A stretch of 64,000 nt of DNA from Paragorgia papillata (lineage: Eukaryota > Cnidaria > Anthozoa > Scleralcyonacea > Coralliidae). Below the pieces are notes generated by a model. It was not told the DNA's origin. It searched no databases and saw only the letters and a list, made by a program, of their open reading frames with translations. Location: the NCBI GenBank assembly GCA_035771165.1, contig JAWNZC010000368.1:293501-357500 (forward strand), written 5' to 3'. Positions 56,986 through 64,000 of this stretch are shown one piece after another (within the stretch, counting starts at the first letter, position 1; every line of letters begins with the position of its first letter). Both the position numbers and the translations under genes were made by a program.

Positions 56986-57600
56986 TTTATTATTTTGATT
57001 TAAAAATAAAGTACATCTCAAAACCAACTCGTCTCGAAACAACCGAGGCGGACTTGGGGCAAGTCTAGAAAATTGTTTTGCAGTTAGTTACACCGCATTA
57101 TCGATTGCAATTAAAGTTAAAGATAATGCTTTCTATTTTATTAATATAAATTGTATAACGTACAAGACACAGAATTTCAATTTACCCTAAAAGAACCCAA
57201 TAAAATTAAAGATCAAATTAACCACGAAAGCGAGTAAAGATTATGACTGCATTTACAGACTGTTTTAATCATGCCGATTTATGTTTTAGATGTATTAAAA
57301 ATAGTAAAAACTGTCAACGAAATTGTAAATTGGACTTTTTTCATCATACTGTTACGGTAAGTTATTTATAACTTGATAATTGTGGTGATATTTTAATCAG
57401 TTCATGGGCTGTGTATATACGTATCTTTTGTTCAGCTTTAATGATATAACCTTAATAAAAATTTTAATCAATTTCGTACGTTTGTTTGTGTTTCTATTTT
57501 GCTCGTAAATGGCCTAATTCTCTCATAACTATAAATAACAGATTATTTATCGCGTATCTAAAACATCAATCAGTCTGATTAATAGCTGGGTGTGAATGCA
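56986..57600. other. single-copy spacer between the inverted arms
   Basis: AT-rich sequence not related to the monomer. It carries one short Cys-rich ORF (57243-57371) and otherwise nothing recognisable. It could be remnant internal sequence of the element or filler captured between arms. Confidence 0.6.
57243..57371 (+). CDS. small Cys/His-rich ORF with an internal splice-donor consensus
   Basis: ATG opens 42 codons with TDCFNHADLCFRCIKNSKNC and QRNCKLDFFHH: five Cys and three His in about 30 residues, spaced like a small zinc-binding module. At 57357 the frame meets ACG|GTAAGTTA, a perfect donor, so it may be an exon of 38 codons. Read through, it stops at 57369-57371. It could be a relic of an element-encoded protein, a captured host exon, or chance. 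Confidence 0.3.
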   Translation: MTAFTDCFNHADLCFRCIKNSKNCQRNCKLDFFHHTVTVSYL

Positions 57601-59010
57601 GCTTTGCTATTAAGCCCTATTAAATATGCAAGGCAACCCCCGTCAGTCGTATTAATGACGCCGCGCCGCAATTTGTTTAAAGCTCGCCTGCGTCGTTCAT
57701 GGGTCTGTGCCACTCTGGTGACTTATACTACATTAAACAACATTAAATTCTGTAAAACATATGTAAATTTCAAAAAAATCGTATAGAATAGCGCCTGAGA
57801 TAATTGTGTTTATATCTGAGGTAATCTGAAATATGCAACGCAACTCCCGTCAGTCGTATTAATGAAGCCGCGCCACAATTTGTTTAAAGCTCGACTGCGT
57901 CGTTCATCGGTCTGTGCCACTCTGGAGACTTACACCAGATTAAAGAGCATGAAATTCTGTACAACATATGTAAATTTCAAAAAAATCGTATAGAATAGCG
58001 CCTGAGATAATTGTGTTTATATCTGAGGTAATCTGAGATATGCAACGCAACTCCCGTCAGTCGTATTAATAACGCCGCGCCGCAATTTGTTTAACGCTCG
58101 CCTGCGTTTCTCATGGGTCTGTGCCACTCTGGAATCTTATACTAGATTAAAGAGCATGAAATTCTGTACAACATATGCAAATTTCAAAAAAATCGTATAG
58201 AATAGCGCCTGAGATAATTGTGTTTATATCTGAGGTAATCTGAAATATACAAGGCAACCCCCGTCAGTCGTATTAATGAGGCCGCGCCGCAATTTGTTTA
58301 AAGCTCGCCTGCGTTTCTCATGGGTCTGTGCCACTCTGGTGACTTATACTACATTAAACAACATTAAATTCTGTACAACATATGTAAATTTCAAAAAAAT
58401 CGTATAGAATAACGCCTGAGATAATTGTGTTTATATCTGAGGTAATCTGAAATATGCAACGCAACTCCCGTCAGTCGTATTAATGAGGCCGCGCCACAAT
58501 TTGTTTAAAGCTCGACTGCGTCGTTCATCGGTCTGTGCCACTCTGGAGACTTATACCAGATTAAAGAGCATGAAATTCTGTACAACATATGTAAATTTCA
58601 AAAAAATCGTATAGAATAGCGCCTGAGATAATTGTGTTTATATCTGAGGTAATCTGAAATATGCAAGGCAACCCCCGTCATTCGTATTAAAGAGACCGCG
58701 CCGCAATTTGTTTAAAGCTCGCCTGCGTCGTTCATGGGTCTGTGCCACTCTGGCGACTTATACCAAATCAAAGAGCATGAAATTCTGTACAACATATGTA
58801 AATTTCAAAAAAATCGTATAGAATAGCGCCTGAGATAATTGTGTTTATATCTGAGGTAATCTGAAATATGCAACGCAACTCCCGTCAGTCGTATTAATAA
58901 CGCCGCGCCGCAATTTGTTTAACGCTCGCCTGCGTTTTTCATGGGTCTGTGCCACTCTGGCGACTTGTACGAGATTAAAGAGCATGAAATTCTGTACAAC
59001 ATATGTAAAT
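57601..59010 (-). repeat. right arm: inverted 207-bp satellite, about 7 monomers
   Basis: The same monomer on the minus strand (GCCGCGCCGCAATTTG recurring at about 207-bp steps from 57660 to 58910). It shows more variation than the core of the left arm, including GAACGACGCAGTCGAG and GAGAAACGCAGGCGAG variants and the marker CAACCCCCGTCAGTCG. Confidence 0.92.
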
Positions 59011-59197
59011 TTGAAGAAATCCTATAGTATAGCGCCTGAGAACATTTTGTTTTTGTATGATATTCTGCAATAGCGACCACCTGATGAATATGGAGATAAC
59101 TTCGGAATAAGTGAGATAATTGAATCGACGGCTGAATCGAAGGCCGAATCGAAGGCTGAATCGAAGGCTGAATGTGGTGCATACTTCACAGTGGTAC

Positions 59198-59941
59198 ATG
59201 GCGAATAGGGGCGCTGAAAACGTCGGTCGGGCAATGAACTTACTTCGCGAAGCTACAGTGTTGCTTTCAGGCAATTCTGTTTCACTGAATCACAACCATG
59301 ATACTGACACTGGTAATCAAGCTCTTAATTCGTCAACAAGCAGTACGAGTTTAGTAACGACGCCTACCATCGCTAGTGGAAGTTTGAGCTGTCCATCTGG
59401 TTCGACTTATTGCCAGCCTGGAACCAGCAACAACGGAACAGAAACTGCTTTGCGTAACTTTCAAGCACTTTTTCGTCCTTACCAAAACGCCTCTGTACGT
59501 GATGTATTACACAAACCTCCAAACAAAAAGGTATGCAGGCGCAAACAATCGACTGCTAGGGAAACGTGGACCCACGAAGTGTTCTGTCTGGCCAACATGG
59601 CTCAAGAAGCGACGCCGTCGAGAGCCCAGAAAGAAGAACTTCAGCGTGCTGGGTTAGGGCGCAGCAAGATACGCTTTGATGGCAATGCCACTCCCAGGGC
59701 ATTTAAGGAGAAGCTGGAAGAAGTATTCCCAAAGTTGGTAGACGGAGGAGGGTTCGAGCTTTTTCGACGAGGATCTTCAGCAAACGAGTTAGTTGAAATT
59801 CACCCACCACCGAGTGGTTACTCAGTACCTTTTCTGCGAGATTCCTCTGGTATAGGTCAAGCCCTAATTTTTGTACGGCCTCTTCAAATGAACCTTGACG
59901 TGTCACCTGGAAAAGTTGATGTCACTAACTTCGACTCAAAG
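59198..59941 (+). CDS. HECT E3 ubiquitin ligase-like, exon 1
   Basis: ATGGCGAATAGGGGC starts a 248-codon exon ending AAAG|GTAAAG in phase 0. This ATG is chosen because it lies in the preserved target site and reads into a good frame. The same frame is also open upstream into the foldback end. Residues 1-90 are Ser/Thr/Asn-rich and probably disordered. Residues 120-240 look ordered (TWTHEVFCLANMAQ, KEELQRAGLGRSKIRFDG, GGGFELFRRGSSANELVEI), resembling the N-terminal region I recall from cnidarian and fish HECT proteins labelled G2/M-phase-specific E3 ligase-like. The function of this region is unknown. Confidence 0.85.
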
Positions 59942-61050
59942 GTAAAGCTCTGTTTAATACATGTATTATAAATTATGCAAAATTGCATTTTTTATTTGCA
60001 CAGGGGGGTTGAGGACCTTGGAAAAAACAGGGAAAATCCCAGGAGGGGGAGGATATGTGGCTTGGAATAAACGTTTTAGGAAATTCCAGGAAGTTGCCTG
60101 AAAATGAGCTGTTTGGACAAGCATGTCCTCAACCTGTGTGAAAAAAATGCAATATGTCAGTATGTACTGTAGGTGTGTGCACGAAATGACATGATGGGCA
60201 TAAAAATGGGGAAAAAATATCATTTGTTGCATATGCCATTTCATCTATTAAGTATTAAACCATGTACACTGTAGCAAAAAACTCGCATGAAATTGGGTGG
60301 TAATCAACTATATTTTATGTTTTATAACTATCAGTTAATATATCTAAACTGTTCTCCCCAGAGGTCCAGTAGGGGCCCTCCCTCATTGGTCCAGTGTTAC
60401 TACAGGAGGAAACAGGACCTGTGGTGTTTCGTGGAGTCAAACAAACTGGAACCACTCTTACATGCGGCTAAGGTGAAATTTTAGGTTGCAGATCGCAGCA
60501 GTGAAAAGCATGTGCACTAACCACTGTGCCACAGCCCACCCCTATGACACTTAAGCTTACTGTACATACTGTAACTTGGATTTGATTTTTTTCATACTAA
60601 TATTGTATAACAGTTTAATTTTTCCAAATATTGGCCTAATTTCTTGGACATTCCACTTTGGATTTACCCTTTCTCTTTTCATTCTATTTGAATTTTCATT
60701 GAAAATTGGAGGGGTGCCTAAAGATGGGTCATTCCAAAAAATATCCATCCTCCCCCACAGAAAAAATGGCAAATAATTATTTGTCTCCCCCTCTCTGGAC
60801 ATCCTACAATAATTTTAATTCTAAAGTTAATTTTACCCCATCCCCCTTCAGACAGTGCAAATTTCCACTGAAATGTTCATACAAACATTGATTATTCTTC
60901 TCAATATTATGTAATACTGCTGATTTACATGTAGTGTACTGTGTGGTAGAATGCATATACATGTATACAGTATACTGTATATTCAATTTTGTAACTACTG
61001 TACATTTACATGTAACATGATTAACAATAATTTATTATTTTATTCTACAG
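59942..61050 (+). other. intron 1 of the HECT gene
   Basis: AT-rich intron. AGGTCCAGTAGGGGCCCTCCC near 60360 and a short tRNA-like string (AACCACTGTGCCACAGCCC) near 60519 hint at old repeats. ORFs inside are not convincing. Confidence 0.6.
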
Positions 61051-61142
61051 CGGATTGAAGATGCACCAAAAGTGATTTGTGTCCATTGTAATTTGAATAT
61101 TCCTGTTACTATGATGAGAAATCACCAAACAGAATGCAGTGG
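61051..61142 (+). CDS. HECT ligase-like, exon 2: C2HC zinc finger
   Basis: Acceptor TTATTCTACAG, donor AGTGG|GTAAGT, 92 nt, entering phase 0 and leaving phase 2. The exon encodes VICVHCNLNIPVTMMRNHQTEC: Cys-x2-Cys, then His-x4-Cys, the spacing of UBZ-like or single C2HC fingers. A ubiquitin-binding role would fit a ligase but is inference. Confidence 0.8.
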
Positions 61143-61540
61143 GTAAGTACTGTTTTCAGGTTATTTTGTACAATTTTTAGATTAGTTGGATAAATACTAC
61201 TGTAAAAGAGAAATTTTAGTTGGTATGGGATAAAATAATTGTATGGTATACTGTAGGTACACATCCCACCTTTAAAAATTCAAAAGTACATGTATGTGTA
61301 ATCTTATTAAACTCTTGTCAGTGGTTTTAGGTAAACTTCAAAAAACCAATTGGACAGATTTTTTTGAGAAAATTGCATCCCTTTGCATGCTCCCATTTTA
61401 CAATAGTTGCATATACTGTAAGTTTGGTTTTTTGTTTGTTTGTTTGTTTGTTTGTTTGTTTGTTTGTTTGTTTGTTTGTTTGTTTGTTTGTTTGTTTGTT
61501 TGTGGGTTTTTTTTGGGTTTTTTTTGGGGGGTTTTTTTGG

Positions 61541-61614
<74 letters not shown>

Positions 61615-62307
61615 GGGGGGTAGGGGGGGGGGGGGGGGGGGGGTTGGGGTTGTGGGCTACAATCAATTTCAATAGTAGTTGGGACACTTGAGCTTTACTA
61701 AATTGCTAAATATACTGGTTCAACATCATCTATTTTGCAATATGTACACAATCCCTCCCTCCCTCTCCCTTTACAATGTTGTCTATTGAAACGAGTTAAC
61801 AATACTGGTGAAATTCAGCATAAACAATGGTATACAGTACAACATTGAACAGGAGGTTCGGGGAGTTGGAAAACCTATAAATGACACAAATGTCCCAAGA
61901 CTTTTGAAAATGATTGTAGCAGAAGTGTGCTGGGAAATTGACAGCATAATTATCTTCCTCCCTAGAATTAACCAATAATTGTTAACTTAATTGTAACATG
62001 TTCTTAAACATCGGTGCCATTTGGCACTTTTTATTTTTTGCTCTGTCTAATGCCAGACGATTAATTACTTGTCAAGGGATGACCTCCTGATATGATGGGA
62101 GTTAAAGGGTAAAAAATTAACAATAATCATTAATTCTAGCCCTAATTCCAGACCTTAATCCTAACGTTTATAAACCTAAACCAGGAAAACAAACAATCAT
62201 AGTATAATATAAATTGTACATGTACAAAACATGTTAACTGATATTGCTAAGGTAGTTAAACATATCATCTACCAGTAAGTGAATTTTGTATAACACATTG
62301 CCTTTAG
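61143..62307 (+). other. intron 2 of the HECT gene
   Basis: It contains the TTTG and poly-G tracts (61427-61645) and otherwise nothing recognised. Confidence 0.6.
61427..61645. repeat. (TTTG)n followed by long G-rich tract
   Basis: About 18 TTTG/GTTT units (61430-61503), then T/G runs, then roughly 100 bases of almost pure G with single T or A interruptions (61541-61643). On the transcribed RNA this is a strong G-quadruplex former. Exact length is likely unreliable in any assembly. Confidence 0.9.
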
Positions 62308-62395
62308 AATATCAGCTTTGAGTGCCCAGACTGTGGTGGATAATCCTTGTTGTTCTTCTAGTTGTTGTGATGATGCCAATGTAGGTGATGAAATG
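62308..62395 (+). CDS. HECT ligase-like, exon 3
   Basis: Acceptor TTGCCTTTAG, donor GAAATG|GTACAG, 88 nt, entering phase 2 and leaving phase 0. It encodes a linker with a Cys/Ser cluster (DNPCCSSSCCDDANVGDEM). No domain is recognised. Phases match both neighbours, which supports the model. Confidence 0.7.
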
Positions 62396-62555
62396 GTACA
62401 GTATGTTTGATTTCTTTATTAGTGCACAAATAGAAGTTTTAACTAATACAGTATAAAATAATTGCCAATTGTGGCATACTTAGTGTTGAAATTAATACTA
62501 ATTAATTTAAATTTATTAATGTAAATTAATTTAAATGAATTTATTGTTTCCTCAG

Positions 62556-62694
62556 CCAGCAGATATCAGAATGTCAATCATGTTGCCTCAACTGAAACAA
62601 GCATTTCCAAATCATGATGAAACTTGCCTACAGTTTGCTCTGCAGGATTCCAATTTCAATTCAAGCAGAGCAATTGATATAATTTTAAGACAAG
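62556..62694 (+). CDS. HECT ligase-like, exon 4: CUE-like domain
   Basis: Acceptor TTTCCTCAG, donor CAAG|GTATGT, 139 nt, phase 0 to phase 1. The sequence MLPQLKQAFPNHDETCLQF and SSRAIDIILRQ has the CUE pattern: a hydrophobic-Pro-x-hydrophobic start with FP, a middle helix, and a final AI-x-x-hydrophobic helix. CUE domains bind ubiquitin and occur in several ubiquitin-pathway proteins. Confidence 0.8.
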
Positions 62695-62814
62695 GTATGT
62701 AGGTCAATGATACAGTATGATTGCACTGTATTACTGTATATACAATATATCTACATGTACATTTCAGAATCATTGTTTCTTGCTTCTTTCATAATTCAGC
62801 CACATACAGTACTG

Positions 62815-63050
62815 TAGCCTGGGCACCAAATGCACTGGTGTTCAGATCACATTCCCAAATTATAAACCCTAGATGCTTTTGGCGATGATTTTTGGAGAAG
62901 TTAGAGTATTTGGGAAAAAGTGCTGGGCACCATGAAAATCCTGTTCAGATTGGTGCCTGGGTACTAGCTCTTGAGATACTCCCTGTGCTTGGGCACTGCT
63001 CAGTTTTTCACTCGAGTACGGTGTTCAGACTAGTGCTGCCACCATAGAAA
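62815..63050. repeat. diverged relative of the 7106-7436 TIR element, in intron 4
   Basis: GCCTGGGCACCAAATGCACTGG, GGTGCCTGGGTACTAGCTC and GTGCTTGGGCACTGC through GTTCAGACTAGTGC match the pattern of 7106-7436, including its internal GGTGCCTGGGTACTA. The ends are worn. Confidence 0.6.
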
Positions 63051-63309
63051 CTCTTATTTACATTGATTGAAACCATTGTAATGATCCAGTGTTCTTGTCT
63101 ACGTACTTTAATAGCCAGCTCCCCCTGGAGAGGTATAAGATCATGGGTGTTAGCCAGAGTAAAATTGTTAGAGGCTAAAGTATCTAGACTAGACTACATG
63201 TAGATGAATTGAGACAATTGATTTCAGAATGTGAGTGGCAATACAGTATGCTTAGGATTTACCAGTAAGTAGATACATGTACAGTACATTATGTAATATT
63301 TAAAACACA

Positions 63310-63378
63310 AGCAGGAGTGTTTTATCAGATTTAGATTTAGATCTGATTTAGATCTGATAAAACACGTAATGTGAGTGT
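63310..63378. repeat. small palindrome in intron 4
   Basis: AGTGTTTTATCAGATTTAGA pairs with TCTGATTTAGATCTGATAAAACAC; the centre is GATTTAGATCTGAT. Confidence 0.6.
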
Positions 63379-63580
63379 TTTGAATGGCTTCAAAAATGAT
63401 TCGTTATTGGATGTTATGTTCATTAGTATTCTTTATATAACATTGTATGTTCATTAGTATTCTTTCTGACATCAAGTTGTTTTACCAGGTATAAAACCAC
63501 AGACATGGTACTGATTTCCTTTGTGTTTTCCTCATGAATTAATGAGACTTCTTGAATGTATATTTTTAATTCTCTTTTAG

Positions 63581-64000
63581 ATGTGGAAAATATTTCATCA
63601 GATTCAAGTGATGCAGAGGACCTAGACCTTCCTCTTGCATATACTTCACACAGTGCCTACGAAAATACTACAGAAAACACTGATCCTTTGCAAAAAGCAG
63701 TGGAGACATTCAGAACTAGAAATGTTGATTGCACCATTCCTCGTCAATTATTTTCTGTCTGTCGAAGTGATGGTGATGAAGATCTAAAAATGGATATAAT
63801 TTATTCTCAGTCTACAAAAATCCTAACACTAGTCTAAGAGCAAGGCCGAGGGTCAGATTTGAAGGCGAGGAAGGTGTAGGTGCTGGACCCACCAGGGAAT
63901 TCCTTGTGTCGGCTATTAAAATAGCCCAAGATGGAAATGGGTTCTCTCCAAAACCAGTGTTATACTTTGAAGGGGAGACTGACCACAAACTTCCAATTCA
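63581..64000 (+). CDS. HECT ligase-like, exon 5: start of HECT domain, frameshifted
   Basis: Acceptor TTCTCTTTTAG, entering in phase 1. The first frame (DVENISSDSSDAEDLDLPLA, a Ser/Asp-rich acidic linker) runs to a TAA at 63835. From about 63817 another frame gives RPRVRFEGEEGVGAGPTREF and PKPVLYFEGETDHKLPI, an unmistakable HECT N-lobe start. One extra A in the run of five at 63816-63820 would join the frames. The remaining HECT domain, with the catalytic Cys in the C-lobe, lies beyond the window. The indel is either a real mutation or a homopolymer error. Confidence 0.85.

Larger units (their letters stand above)
52564..59203. mobile_element. foldback-type element with satellite arms, 8-bp TSD at a start codon
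   Basis: The element 52572-59195 (6,624 bp) begins ACCACTGTGAAGTATGCACC and ends with the mirror image. ACATGGCG is duplicated exactly at 52564-52571 and 59196-59203. Each end has about 190 bp of unique inverted sequence, including a degenerate 12-bp GATTCAGCCTTC repeat, followed by arms made of tandem 207-bp monomers pointing inward. The arms differ in length (about 20 and 7 monomers) and enclose an approximately 610-bp single-copy spacer. Long inverted repeats built from tandem subrepeats are the definition of foldback elements. No transposase is visible. Confidence 0.88.

Noticed and set aside
52205..59100. Regular 84-bp and 207-bp repeats considered as a CRISPR array.
   Set aside because: There are no short repeats with unique spacers; units are tandem without spacers, in animal DNA with introns.
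61294..61691. ORFs with Gly-rich or Pro-rich stretches and (FVCL)n repeats.
   Set aside because: Produced by the TTTG and poly-G tracts inside an intron; they occur in several frames on both strands.

Overview
This is animal nuclear DNA, most likely from an anthozoan cnidarian (stony coral or sea anemone). The genes are split by introns with GT/AG borders and are spread thinly through AT-rich sequence. Most of the window is transposable elements: BEL/Pao, hAT, Penelope-like (PLE), LINEs, tRNA- and 5S-derived SINEs, TTAA-flanked MITEs and many palindromic elements. The cnidarian assignment is inference from gene and repeat style. I recognise no species.

Region 1, about 1-29,400. Host-like exons on the + strand belong to one or more genes with death-fold domains. 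They are a death-like exon (2278-2598), a phase-1 linker exon (3367-3456) and a second death-domain exon (4036-4139). The last two recur at 12679-12768 and 16078-16356 inside a large segmental duplication (about 2663-5280 versus 12463-19300). Copy 2 has been inflated by nested elements. Both copies of the second death domain are broken, in different ways. An acidic last exon (29225-29367) could end the same or a related gene. A 6.5-kb BEL/Pao retrotransposon on the minus strand (19828-26364) has two nearly identical LTRs, but its gag-pol is frameshifted and split by an 857-bp insertion in the reverse transcriptase.

Region 2, about 29,400-49,000. This is almost entirely repeats: SINEs, three copies of one long-TIR MITE family, a 96-bp satellite, nested hAT and TTAA elements, three truncated LINEs and simple repeats. 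Two short exons with good splice sites (33263-33313 and 37681-37735, the second encoding a signal-peptide-like segment) are the only plausible host exons.

Region 3, 49,064-52,174. A complete hAT DNA transposon lies here with TIRs and a perfect 8-bp target duplication. Its transposase is frameshifted.

Region 4, 52,457-64,000. A host gene for a HECT-type ubiquitin ligase has five exons with consistent phases: an N-terminal region, a C2HC zinc finger, a CUE-like domain and the start of the HECT domain. It runs off the right edge. A 6,624-bp foldback-type element is inserted at its start codon. The arms of this element are inverted arrays of a 207-bp satellite, about 20 units on the left and 7 on the right. 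The 8-bp target duplication ACATGGCG contains the ATG, so the start codon now exists on both sides of the insertion. This is the most striking feature of the window. A six-monomer higher-order repeat in the left arm and a small Cys-rich ORF in the spacer add to it.
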